A stretch of 64,000 nucleotides of DNA from positions 2,976,001-3,040,000 of the forward strand of contig NZ_AP024630.1 in the NCBI RefSeq assembly GCF_019976975.1, given 5' to 3'. The notes under the pieces were generated by a model. The model searched no databases, was not told the DNA's origin, and was given only the letters and a program-made list of their open reading frames with translations. Below, piece after piece: positions 7,530 through 15,507 of the stretch. This stretch comes from Arthrobacter sp. NtRootA1 (lineage in GTDB: Bacteria; Actinomycetota; Actinomycetes; Actinomycetales; Micrococcaceae). The position numbers and the translations under genes are program-made. Numbering within the stretch: the stretch's first letter is position 1; the number at the start of each line of letters is the position of its first letter.

Positions 7530-8411
7530 TCACGCGTTCCTGATCTGGTCCAAACTCTCACGCAGTCCGATCACTGGAATGTCAGGGAAAGCAGAACGTG
7601 CCACAGCCGGATCGAAGGCCGCAGCGCCTGATTCCATCCACAGCGCTGCCCTCGCCATCCGGGCCATAAACGGCGAAACCGGACGTGCCACGGCGGCCAT
7701 CACCCGTAAGGCTGCCACTGGTATCCGCTGGATAGAGCCCTTTCCAGCGTCCGCGAGGATAGCTTCCGCGAGCGTGTTGAAGGGGAGAGTTTCGGATCCC
7801 CACTCAATGATCCTTCCACGCAAGGAAGGGCCGAAAAGCGCCAACAAAACAGCGGCAGCAGCGTCCGGCGTCGACGTAAATGTCACAGGTGCCCGTCCCG
7901 AACCGAAGACAGGCACCCGGCCCTTCGTGTGCAGGGGCTGGCTCATTGAATCGAGGAACTGGTCAAGGTTCGCTCCCAGCCGGATCACCGTCCATGCCAT
8001 GCCCGAGGCCTTCAACGCCTCCTCGGCGGCGTACTTCATGCGCAGGAATTCCAGAGGGGCATCGGGAGCTGCCCCATGCATCGACATCATGACTACATGC
8101 TCCACGCCCGCCCGGGATGCGGCCTCGATGAGCCGAAGTGCACCGTCGCGATCCACACTGCGCGGGTTACCGCCCCTTTTCAGCCCAAAGCCCGACGCCG
8201 CAAACACCACTTGGCTGCATCCCGCAACGGCCCGGTCGCAGTCCGCGCCTGAGGCGAGCGTCCCGCGGACTAGCTCGACGCCGTCGACCTCCTTCCCGGG
8301 GAACGGCTGGGATTCGCCCCTGGCCATGATCCGCACGGAAGCGCCGCGCCGAACCAGCTCATCGTTAAGCCGCGAACCCAGGCGGCCGGTGCCGCCCACT
8401 ACGAGGATCAC
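7530..8411 (-). CDS. NAD(P)-binding NmrA-like/atypical SDR protein
   Basis: This 293-residue Rossmann protein begins with VVGGTGRLGSRL, the GGxGxxG dinucleotide motif at residues 6-12. It continues as an atypical short-chain dehydrogenase (NmrA/HSCARG-like), lacking a YxxxK catalytic pair at the usual place but keeping FLRMKYAAEEALKASG. Such proteins act as NADPH sensors or ketone/quinone reductases. Its ATG overlaps the stop of the upstream SnoaL-like gene by 4 bp (ATGA), so the two are translationally coupled and probably work together. Confidence 0.7.
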   Translation of the reverse strand: MILVVGGTGRLGSRLNDELVRRGASVRIMARGESQPFPGKEVDGVELVRGTLASGADCDRAVAGCSQVVFAASGFGLKRGGNPRSVDRDGALRLIEAASRAGVEHVVMMSMHGAAPDAPLEFLRMKYAAEEALKASGMAWTVIRLGANLDQFLDSMSQPLHTKGRVPVFGSGRAPVTFTSTPDAAAAVLLALFGPSLRGRIIEWGSETLPFNTLAEAILADAGKGSIQRIPVAALRVMAAVARPVSPFMARMARAALWMESGAAAFDPAVARSAFPDIPVIGLRESLDQIRNA

Positions 8412-8881
8412 GACGCCTGCGATGTCGGAAGTACGGCCCCCGGCTCAAGACCCGCACCCGCTGTGGCCCGGACGGCGTCGTCGATGTCACCTGAAGAACG
8501 TTCCACAGGTTCGAGATAGAAATGGACGGAGGCGATCCGCTCCTGGCGCACAGTAAAGATCGCAACGCCGGCAAGTTCCACCGGCGTGGCATCGCGTCTT
8601 GTACCCCGGGAACCCCATTCAACCCAAACGGTTCCGTGCCTGCCTTCAGCAGCGTCGACGATCACCGGTGTGAAGTCAGGAACACCGGCAAAAATGCTGG
8701 TCCAGTTGGCACGGACCTGGGCGCTGCCGGTGAAATTCCGTTCGGGATGAACCGGCGTGATGTTGACATAGTCGTCGGCGAATTCGGCGACTAATGCGTC
8801 AAGGTCGTGGCGTCCGGAAGCGGCGAACATCCGGCGAACGGGCCCTTCCGGAAGGCGCTCCAAGCCCTCCACGGTTGCCAT
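8408..8881 (-). CDS. SnoaL-like / NTF2-fold protein
   Basis: The 157-residue protein has the alpha+beta NTF2 pattern: FAASGRHDLDALVAEFADDYVN at the front, VRANWTSIFAGVPDF in the middle and a C-terminal sheet with VHFYLEPVE. SnoaL-like proteins are small-molecule isomerases, hydrolases or ligand binders; the substrate is unknown. The ATG at 8881 sits 6 bases after AGGAGT, which rules out the earlier codon at 8905. It is the first gene of a two-gene operon facing tetR across a palindrome. Confidence 0.7.
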   Translation of the reverse strand: MATVEGLERLPEGPVRRMFAASGRHDLDALVAEFADDYVNITPVHPERNFTGSAQVRANWTSIFAGVPDFTPVIVDAAEGRHGTVWVEWGSRGTRRDATPVELAGVAIFTVRQERIASVHFYLEPVERSSGDIDDAVRATAGAGLEPGAVLPTSQAS

Positions 8882-8943
8882 GGTGACTCCTTGGTGCCCC
8901 GCCAATTAGCCCATCGAGGGCGGACAAGGCTGGTATCTTGAAT

Positions 8944-8965
8944 TCAATACAGTTCTCTGTATTGA
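8944..8965. promoter_or_regulatory. Perfect palindrome, probable TetR operator
   Basis: TCAATACAG (8944-8952) and CTGTATTGA (8957-8965) are perfect 9-bp inverted arms with a 4-nt centre TTCT. The site lies in the 100-bp gap between the divergent SnoaL/NmrA operon and the tetR gene, 17 bp ahead of the tetR start. Size and symmetry fit a TetR dimer site that would repress both directions. Binding itself is inferred. Confidence 0.7.
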
Positions 8966-8981
8966 TTGGAGTCTAGAAGCC

Positions 8982-9641
8982 ATGGCAACCGGAATCAAGA
9001 GTCCCGGAACATCCGGGAGCCAACGCACCTACGATGCGAGCCGTCGCCGCCAAGCAGCCGAGGCATCCCGGCGCACCATCCTCGCGTGCGCACGGGAACT
9101 ATTTCTGCAGCAGGGATTCGGAGCAACCACCATCACCGAAATTGCCGCTGCGTCCGCAGTATCGGTGGAGTCCATCTACAAGAACTTTGGCGGCAAAGCC
9201 GGCCTCGTCCGGGCACTCCACGCGCAGAGCCTCCTTGGCACTGGCGGCTTGCCCGCCGAACAGCGCTCAGACCTCGCACAAGTAAGGGCAGATGACCCGC
9301 GGGAACTGATGGAGCAGTTCGGCCGGTTCACTGAAGAAGTCAGCCCCCTTGCTGCGCCGATCAGCCTGCTCATCCGCGACGCCGCCGCGACAGGAGATGC
9401 TGACATGGCCAGCCTCATGAAAGATGTCGACGACGCCCGCCATCGCCGGATGCTGCACAACGCACGTCAACTGATTGGCCGCGGCCTGCTCCGTCCCGGC
9501 ATGTCCCCGGAAGAGGCCGCCGACATCATGTTCGCCTGCACCACCCCCGAACTGTTCGAGAGCCTGGTGCTGAAACGAGGGTGGAGCGCAGAGCAGTACG
9601 GCCGGTTCATCGCCTCGACTCTCGCCGCAAACCTCCTCTGA
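8982..9641 (+). CDS. TetR/AcrR family transcriptional regulator
   Basis: The 219-residue protein has the TetR N-terminal helix-turn-helix: RRTILACARELFLQQGFGATT (about residues 30-50) followed by TEIAAASAVSVESIYKNFGG (52-71). The rest is a helical ligand-binding domain without recognisable specificity. It reads away from the SnoaL/NmrA pair, and the palindrome between them suggests it controls that pair and itself. Start ATG 8982; a weak TTGGAG precedes it. Confidence 0.85.
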   Translation: MATGIKSPGTSGSQRTYDASRRRQAAEASRRTILACARELFLQQGFGATTITEIAAASAVSVESIYKNFGGKAGLVRALHAQSLLGTGGLPAEQRSDLAQVRADDPRELMEQFGRFTEEVSPLAAPISLLIRDAAATGDADMASLMKDVDDARHRRMLHNARQLIGRGLLRPGMSPEEAADIMFACTTPELFESLVLKRGWSAEQYGRFIASTLAANLL

Positions 9642-9719
9642 CCTGCAACTAGTCTGACGTGTCATGTCGAAGTACCGCTCGGCTGGGAGGACCCGCGCCT
9701 GACGTGCAACCCTTGTTCA

Positions 9720-10139
9720 ATGGACCTGGAAATCTCGCTCTCCCTCACGATTCCGGCCTCGGAACTCGGCTGGCGGTTCTCGCGTTCATCAGGACCGGGC
9801 GGTCAACACGTCAACACGACCGACAGCAGGGCGGAGCTTTCCTGGAACGTAGCCACGTCGGAGGCGTTAACAGAAAGCCAACGGGAGATCTTGCTGCGTC
9901 GACTGGACAAGCGACTCGTCCACGGAGTCATCACCGTTACAGCCTCTGAGCAGCGCTCGCAGTGGCGTAATCGCGAGACTGCCCTGGCAAAGCTCACTGA
10001 CATTGTGGTGGCAGGCCTTGCCCCAAGGACCGTGCGCAGGCCAACGAAACCCGCACGCGGCTCCGCCCAGCGGCATCGCGCAGCAAAAGTACAGAGGGCG
10101 GCAACCAAACAGCAACGACGGCGGCCCTCGCCTGAGTGA
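9720..10139 (+). CDS. arfB: Alternative ribosome-rescue peptidyl-tRNA hydrolase ArfB
   Basis: The 139-residue protein is a codon-independent release factor. It has the catalytic loop GPGGQHVN (GGQ at 27-29) preceded by FSRSSG, and a lysine/arginine-rich C-terminal tail (about residues 100-139) that in ArfB/ICT1 enters the empty mRNA channel of stalled ribosomes. It lacks the codon-recognition domain of RF1/RF2, as expected. The last codons run into a 15-bp tandem repeat, and the stop lies in that repeat. Confidence 0.85.
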   Translation: MDLEISLSLTIPASELGWRFSRSSGPGGQHVNTTDSRAELSWNVATSEALTESQREILLRRLDKRLVHGVITVTASEQRSQWRNRETALAKLTDIVVAGLAPRTVRRPTKPARGSAQRHRAAKVQRAATKQQRRRPSPE

Positions 10140-10200
10140 CGAGCGTCTGAGTGACGGGCGTCTAAGTGATCAGCGCCTGAATGACGAACGCCCGCGTGAC
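10121..10200 (+). repeat. 15-bp degenerate tandem repeat at arfB 3' end
   Basis: From 10136 the units GTGACGAGCGTCTGA, GTGACGGGCGTCTAA, GTGATCAGCGCCTGA and ATGACGAACGCCCGC follow in perfect 15-bp phase, then GTGAC. A worn unit ending in CGCCTGA may precede them. Most units carry stop codons in more than one frame. The arfB stop (10137-10139) is in the first unit. Confidence 0.65.
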
Positions 10201-10270
10201 CCAGCCAGGCCAACCGGGACAGTGGGAGCGCCCCCTTTTGGCAATTGGCTGGGGATGGCAGCATACAGTC

Positions 10271-10671
10271 ATGTCATCCATCCAGCGCATCCGGCCCGAA
10301 GGGCTCGTCTCCAGTCCGGCATTCAGCCACGTAGCCATCGTCCCTCCAAACGCCACCACCATCTACGTCGGCGGCCAGAACTCGGTCGACAGCGACGGTT
10401 CGCTCGTTGGCGAGGGCGATGTTGGAGTGCAAGCTGCACGCGCCCTGACCAACGCGAAGACCGCATTGGCCTCCGCTGGGCAACCCTTCGCGACGTTGTG
10501 CAGTGGACGGTTCTCTTCGTGGACGGTGCCGATCTCGCCGCAGGGTATGGTGCCATTGCATCCGAGCTCGCCGCCGACGAGCCGCCCCTCGTGACAGCAG
10601 CGTTTGTCTCCCGTTTGGGCGTTCCCGGGGCGCTGGTGGAGATCAGTGCGGTAGCCGCCGTCGAGCGGTAA
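10271..10671 (+). pseudogene. RidA/YjgF family protein, frameshifted
   Basis: The N-terminal part (MSSIQRIRPEGLV through ALTNAKTALASAG) and the C-terminal part (ATLRDVVQWTVLFVDG through ISAVAAVER) of one RidA-like protein lie in two different frames. The switch falls at GGG 10478-10480: adding one G restores a continuous reading ASAG-ATLRDVVQW. RidA proteins hydrolyse reactive enamine/imine intermediates from PLP enzymes. The gene is either a true single-base deletion in a G run or a sequencing/assembly error; codon quality stays good on both sides, which suggests a recent event. Confidence 0.7.
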
Positions 10672-10824
10672 ATGCATTCCTTTGCCGCACTGCGGACGTT
10701 TTCGCGTGGTTGGCAGCTTTTTTGGGCATTCCGTCATCCTTGGCGGGCGATTCGCATCTAGGGAACTGACACTCCTGGAACCGAGGCTTAAGGGACAGCA
10801 CCACCGCCCTACCAAGGAGATCAC

Positions 10825-11871
10825 GTGACTACCTACAATTTGGCCCTCATCGGTTTCGGAGGCGTCAACCGCGCTTTGGCCGAACTCATCCGTGACGAAC
10901 CCCAGCGATTTGCCTCGCTCGGATTCGAGCTTCGCGTCGTGGCCATCACCGATCTTGCCTTCGGGTCACTCGTCCAAGGAGACGGCATCGATCTGGCCGC
11001 AGTGCTTGCGATGCCGCGCGGGTCCTCGTTCGAGGGACTGCCAGGTGGGAGTCCGGATCCCCGCAACGAAGACGTCATCAAAAACAGTCCGGCCGACATC
11101 GTCGTCGAGGCTACCTTCACCAGTCCAATCGACGGCGAACCGGCAGTTTCGCACGTCAAATGGGCCATCGAATCCGGCAAGCACGTGGTGACCACCAACA
11201 AGGGCCCTGTGGCCTTGCATGGCCGGGAACTGGGCCGGCTTGCAGCAAACAATGGTGTCCGTTTCGAGTACGAAGGTTCAGTCATGAGTGGCACGCCCGT
11301 TATTCGACTCGCACACAAAATGCTGGGCGGCCTGGAATTGAACTCAGTTCAAGGCATCCTGAACGGAACCAGCAATTACGTCCTGGGCCGGATGGAGGCC
11401 GGGCTGGGCCTGGATGAAGCCATCGCCGAAGCCCAGGATCGCGGGTACGCCGAAGCGGACCCCACTGCAGACATCGGCGGCTCGGACGTCCGGTTGAAGG
11501 TCGCCATCCTGGCCAACGAGCTGCTTGGTGCCAACATCCACCCCAATGACGTGGAAACCACCGGTATTCAGGACATCAAGAGCGACGACGTGGCACAGGC
11601 CTTGGCAAGCGGCTACCGCTGGAAGCTGATTGGCGAAGCCCGCCGGGTAGATGATGGCCGCATCGTAGCTACCGTCCAACCCATCGCCCTTCCGGGTGAA
11701 CACCCGCTGGCCGGTATTTCCGGCGCCACCAATGCCGTCTCATTCAGCACGGATTTGCTGGGCGCCGTCACAGTATCGGGCCCTGGGGCCGGCCGCGTGG
11801 AAACTGCCTACGCCCTCATCTCGGACATCATCGCCGTCAACGAATTCGCCAAAGGAGCGGTCCGTGCCTGA
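10825..11871 (+). CDS. Homoserine dehydrogenase family protein
   Basis: This 348-residue oxidoreductase starts at GTG 10825 behind AAGGAG. It has an N-terminal NAD(P)-binding GFGGVNRAL (residues 10-18; GFGGVN rather than the more usual GxGxVG), HVVTTNKGPVALHG (near 120-133) with the catalytic lysine region, and the family signature NGTSNYVLGRME (near 179-190) followed by GGSDVRLKVAILANE. It lacks a C-terminal ACT domain and any aspartokinase fusion, so it has no obvious threonine feedback site. It overlaps the aldehyde dehydrogenase gene by 8 bp, unlike biosynthetic hom-thrC-thrB operons. A catabolic role on homoserine is inferred. Confidence 0.8.
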   Translation: MTTYNLALIGFGGVNRALAELIRDEPQRFASLGFELRVVAITDLAFGSLVQGDGIDLAAVLAMPRGSSFEGLPGGSPDPRNEDVIKNSPADIVVEATFTSPIDGEPAVSHVKWAIESGKHVVTTNKGPVALHGRELGRLAANNGVRFEYEGSVMSGTPVIRLAHKMLGGLELNSVQGILNGTSNYVLGRMEAGLGLDEAIAEAQDRGYAEADPTADIGGSDVRLKVAILANELLGANIHPNDVETTGIQDIKSDDVAQALASGYRWKLIGEARRVDDGRIVATVQPIALPGEHPLAGISGATNAVSFSTDLLGAVTVSGPGAGRVETAYALISDIIAVNEFAKGAVRA

Positions 11872-13279
11872 GTCAGCCATCGCCGACACCACACCGGCAG
11901 CCGCCGTCACTGACGTGGCGGTGTACGACAAGTTTGACGGTTCCGTCCTGGCGACCCTTCCCCAGTGCACCGAGGCAGACGTACGCGTGGAGATCATCCG
12001 CGCCGCGGCCGCCGCTCCGGCAGCGGCCGCCATGCCCCGCCATGAACGTGGGCGGATTCTGGATACCGCTGCAGACCTGCTCCAGCAACGTGCGCAGAAA
12101 GTGGCTGGCCTCATCGTGTCGGAGGCCGGGAAGACCATCACGCAGGCGCTTAAAGAGGTCTCCCGTGCAGTGAATACGCTTAGGCTCTCGGCAGCGGAAA
12201 CCCGCCGAAACGTTGGGGAAGTTGTTCCCTTCGACTCCTTTTCTGGCTCCGAAAACCGTCAGGGATGGTTCACCCGTGAGCCGTTGGGGCTTATCGCTGC
12301 CATCACCCCTTACAACGACGCCCTGAACCTGGTGGCGCACAAGCTCGGGCCGGCGATTGCCGGAGGAAACACCGTCATCCTCAAGCCGTCCCAGCTGACA
12401 CCCTTGACGGCCATGCTTCTCGTGGACCTGCTGCGCGAGGCGGGCCTGCCGGCGGAGTTCGTGACTGTTGTCCTGGGCGATCGCACCATCGCGCAAACCA
12501 TCATCTCGTCCAAACTGATTCGCATGGTCTCCTTCACGGGCGGCTTTTCCACGGGCCGGGCCATCGCCGCCAACGCCGGCATAAAGCGCCTGTCGATGGA
12601 ACTTGGCGGCAACGCGCCCGTGATCGTGTTTGACGACGCGGACATTCCTGCCGCCGTCGAGGCCAGTGTTTCCGGTTCCTTCTGGGCTGCTGGACAGAAC
12701 TGCATCGGCGCCCAGCGGATCCTCGTCCAGCGGTCAGTCTTCGAGACCTTCCTTCACGCCTTTGTCGCCCAAACGGCCGCGCTAACCACAGGCGATCCCC
12801 GCAGCGAGCAGACCGACGTCGGACCCATGATCAGCGCCGCGTCTGCCGCAGAAGCCAAGCGCAAGATCGACGAAGCAGTGTCAGCCGGCGCACGGCTGCT
12901 CACTGGTGGCACCTTGGACGGTGCGCTCCTGACACCTGCTGTCCTTACCGGAGTCCCGCGTAGTTGCGAGGCTTGGAGCGAAGAACTGTTCGCACCCGTG
13001 GTCCTGGTGGAACCGTTCGACTCTGCCGAGGAAGCCATCGCACTGGCCAACGACAGCGAATACGCACTGCAGGCCGGGGTATTCACCAAGGACTTGACCC
13101 GTGCACTGGCCACCGCCAGGGCAATCGACGCGGGTGGGGTGATGATCAACGATTCTTCGGACTACCGCCTCGATGCGATGCCTTTTGGCGGCTCGAAATA
13201 CGGGAGCATGGGCCGGGAAGGCGTCCGCTTCGCCTACGAGGAAATGACGCAGCCCAAGGTCATAGCGATCACTTCATGA
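11864..13279 (+). CDS. NAD(P)-dependent aldehyde dehydrogenase
   Basis: This is a 471-residue ALDH superfamily enzyme. GTG 11864 is 6 bases after AGGAG and overlaps the stop of the dehydrogenase upstream; a longer open frame back to 11696 lies inside that gene and is not used. It shows SMELGGNAP with general base Glu246, catalytic Cys280 in AAGQNCIGAQ, and the ITPYNDALNLVAHKLGPAI cofactor region. It resembles the lactaldehyde/phosphonoacetaldehyde dehydrogenase branch more than succinate-semialdehyde enzymes, but substrate cannot be read from sequence. Tight coupling to a homoserine dehydrogenase suggests aspartate semialdehyde or a similar product. Confidence 0.85.
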   Translation: MPESAIADTTPAAAVTDVAVYDKFDGSVLATLPQCTEADVRVEIIRAAAAAPAAAAMPRHERGRILDTAADLLQQRAQKVAGLIVSEAGKTITQALKEVSRAVNTLRLSAAETRRNVGEVVPFDSFSGSENRQGWFTREPLGLIAAITPYNDALNLVAHKLGPAIAGGNTVILKPSQLTPLTAMLLVDLLREAGLPAEFVTVVLGDRTIAQTIISSKLIRMVSFTGGFSTGRAIAANAGIKRLSMELGGNAPVIVFDDADIPAAVEASVSGSFWAAGQNCIGAQRILVQRSVFETFLHAFVAQTAALTTGDPRSEQTDVGPMISAASAAEAKRKIDEAVSAGARLLTGGTLDGALLTPAVLTGVPRSCEAWSEELFAPVVLVEPFDSAEEAIALANDSEYALQAGVFTKDLTRALATARAIDAGGVMINDSSDYRLDAMPFGGSKYGSMGREGVRFAYEEMTQPKVIAITS

Positions 13280-13390
13280 TGTTCGGCGGGCGTTGTAGTC
13301 AATAGACCAGACTGTGCCGATCCGGCGTTGCGTAACCACTTCGGTTCCGCAGCGCCGGAACCATTTAAGCCCAGCATGGTTCACGCTGCC

Positions 13391-13846
13391 TTAGCGAGGC
13401 GCCTGCCTGTCGATGACCGTGGAGAGGGACAAGGCAGTGGTGATGTCACGGACGCCCGGAAACTCTGAGACCTGCCTCCAGATCTCTTGGATTCGTGCAG
13501 CGTCGGGGGCCTCAACCCTGACCACGATATCCAGTTCGCCGCTGACAACATCACAAGTGGCGATTTCAGGAATTGCCTTTAGTCCGGCAATCACGTCCCC
13601 GCCCCGCATCCTGTCATGTCGTTGGATCAGGAGCACGGCATTGACCGTGGGCGAGCCTTCTCCGGCTGATTCCTTGATGGTGTAGCCGTGGATATACCCG
13701 TCCCGCTCAAGCCGCTCAATCCGTTGCCGCACCGCGTTGCGGGAGAGCAGCACTTTCTCGCCCAACTGGGCAAGGCTGATACGGGCATTGCGCCGCAGTT
13801 CGGCCAGAATCTGCGCATCTATGTCATCACGTGGACTCTTCGGCAC
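13391..13846 (-). CDS. Lrp/AsnC family transcriptional regulator
   Basis: The 151-residue protein has an N-terminal HTH (DAQILAELRRNARISLAQLG followed by SRNAVRQRIERLERDGYI, about residues 10-52) and a C-terminal RAM ligand-binding domain with DVVSGELDIVVRVEA. Lrp/AsnC proteins sense amino acids. It converges with the homoserine dehydrogenase/ALDH operon, 111 bp away, and is the most likely local regulator of that operon. Confidence 0.85.
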   Translation of the reverse strand: MPKSPRDDIDAQILAELRRNARISLAQLGEKVLLSRNAVRQRIERLERDGYIHGYTIKESAGEGSPTVNAVLLIQRHDRMRGGDVIAGLKAIPEIATCDVVSGELDIVVRVEAPDAARIQEIWRQVSEFPGVRDITTALSLSTVIDRQAPR

Positions 13847-14187
13847 GGACGCTCCTGTCTGAGGGTGTGAGCATGTGTTGGGCGATCTCGAGCACTACAT
13901 CAACGACGACGGCACGAGGACGGCGAGGACCGGTGGTCGCCCCGTTGCGAACCGATCGCCCCGTTCCGGATGGATCAGCCTGTCCACCTGCCGAACTGAC
14001 TGCAGGCCCGGAAGTGGCCACAGGACAACGTCCTTCGAGGCAGGAATGCCGCTGCGGCTATCTGTCCAGCAAGTTGGCCGGTACAAACATATCCCATTGG
14101 AATGTTGCTTCTTGATGTCCCCGCACCTGTGAGCACCCAAGGATCTCCTTGCCGCCGGCACACCCGGGCACCGACCAACCGGAAGCC
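13847..14187. other. Gap without a recognisable gene
   Basis: This stretch upstream of the lrp-type gene holds only short frames with poor codon bias and no motif I recognise. It presumably contains the lrp promoter. Together with the transporter fragment beside it, it looks like a decayed or deleted segment. Confidence 0.4.
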
Positions 14188-14484
14188 TTAATGCCTGGCC
14201 CTGCTCCAGACGGATCCCGTGGTTTGGGACCGTTCACGACGGCGGTCGAACAGGGAAGCGCCCACGGTCACTGCAATAAGGGCGGACGCCAAATGCAAGG
14301 GCAGGTGTGTCATTGGTACAACCATGGCCCCTGCCAACGCTGCGCCTGCAGACCCTGCAGTGATCTTCAAAGCTCCGATCCACACGAAGACCTGACTCGC
14401 GCCCCAGCTGGTGCTGGCCCGGCTAGGTCCTCGGGAGGGGGACATGGCGTTGTTCCCATCCAGGTGGCCAGGCCGCCACACCAC
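14188..14484 (-). pseudogene. Possible MFS transporter C-terminal remnant
   Basis: A 98-codon frame begins directly after the DapA-like gene stop. Its N-terminal third is unlike a protein, but residues about 32-75 (VFVWIGALKITAGSAGAALA, then LHLASALIAVTVGASLFDRR) resemble the last two membrane helices of an MFS transporter. It could be the tail of a transporter once co-transcribed with the aldolase and since deleted. The match is by pattern only. Confidence 0.3.
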
Positions 14485-15372
14485 CTAGGACTCCAATCCA
14501 CACTGGCGGATGGCCTCGGTGACTCTGCTGCGTCCTTCGGGATCCAAGCCACGCAGCGGCAAGGGCAAGGCTGAGGACGGAATGAGCCCCAGGTCTTCAG
14601 CCAGTGCAACGGTGACCCGAAGGCTCCCATAGGTTCGGAACAGGGACCAGACTGGTTCCAGTGCGGCGGAAGCTGCCATCGCTTCATCGGGCCGACCAGC
14701 CAAAACGTGATCAACGATTTCCCGGGCCTGACGGGGAAGGATCCCGCCGATCACCGAGTACCAGAGGTCGCAACCAGCAAGCAGTGCTTCGGCGGCAATC
14801 CAATCTCCGCTGATACCCACAAATGTTCGCTCGGGCAAAGCTTCCCGGAGCTTGCCGAGCCTGGTGCCAATGTCAGTGGCAGCCGGCGGCGGAATCTTGA
14901 TGGACGCGATTCCCGGGATACGTGCAATCCTGGCATGCAACTCGTCTGTGAAGGTGAAGCCCGTGGTGGCAGGGTTGTCATACACGACCACCGGGAGATC
15001 TGACTCCGACGCAACGTCCTCAAACAGCCCGAAAACCTCCGCTTCCGTCAGGCGCTGATAGGACACCGGGGCCAAAAGCAATGCCGAGGCGCCAGCGGCA
15101 TGGGCATCGCCGGCAAGCCTGATGACGTCGCGGGTACGCACTGCCCCAACACCGGCCAGAACCGGCACACCACCGGCAGCTTCCACGGACGCTTCAAGGA
15201 CCAGGCGTCGTTCTTCACGGGAGAGATAAGCGTAGTTTCCCGTCGAGCCAAGAACACCGAGCGAATCCGCGCCGGACTGGGCAGCGCGGGCCACCAGCCG
15301 GGCAACCGCGTCCAGATCGACAGTTTCACCTCGCATAGGTGTCAGGGGGAATGCGCTGAGGCCGTTGAACAC
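14485..15372 (-). CDS. Dihydrodipicolinate synthase (DapA)-family aldolase
   Basis: This 295-residue TIM-barrel lyase carries the class I aldolase features of the family: LGVLGSTGNYAYLSREER near residues 38-55 (in place of GTTGE), VVVYDNPATTG with the catalytic Tyr near 129, and Schiff-base Lys in IASIKIPPPA near 160. The GSTGN variant and lack of a dap operon make biosynthetic DHDPS unlikely. Members of this branch cleave or form 2-keto acids such as N-acetylneuraminate, 2-keto-3-deoxy sugars or hydroxyproline intermediates. The specific substrate is unknown. Confidence 0.8.
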   Translation of the reverse strand: MFNGLSAFPLTPMRGETVDLDAVARLVARAAQSGADSLGVLGSTGNYAYLSREERRLVLEASVEAAGGVPVLAGVGAVRTRDVIRLAGDAHAAGASALLLAPVSYQRLTEAEVFGLFEDVASESDLPVVVYDNPATTGFTFTDELHARIARIPGIASIKIPPPAATDIGTRLGKLREALPERTFVGISGDWIAAEALLAGCDLWYSVIGGILPRQAREIVDHVLAGRPDEAMAASAALEPVWSLFRTYGSLRVTVALAEDLGLIPSSALPLPLRGLDPEGRSRVTEAIRQCGLES

Positions 15373-15507
15373 TACGGTCCTTCTTTCTTACGGCTGTGGT
15401 CGGTGCGAACACGGCCGCAGCGATGCTGGTGGGACCAAAGTGGCTATCCGGCCGGACTTCCAAAAGCGCGCCAACAAAGTGAAGGCGGAGAGCAGCGAAG
15501 ACTCCTC

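Noticed and set aside
11696..11863. Longer N-terminus for the aldehyde dehydrogenase
   Set aside because: It lies inside the homoserine dehydrogenase gene, and GTG 11864 has its own AGGAG.
13847..14187. Small ORFs in the gap upstream of lrp
   Set aside because: Poor codon bias, no ribosome sites and no motifs.
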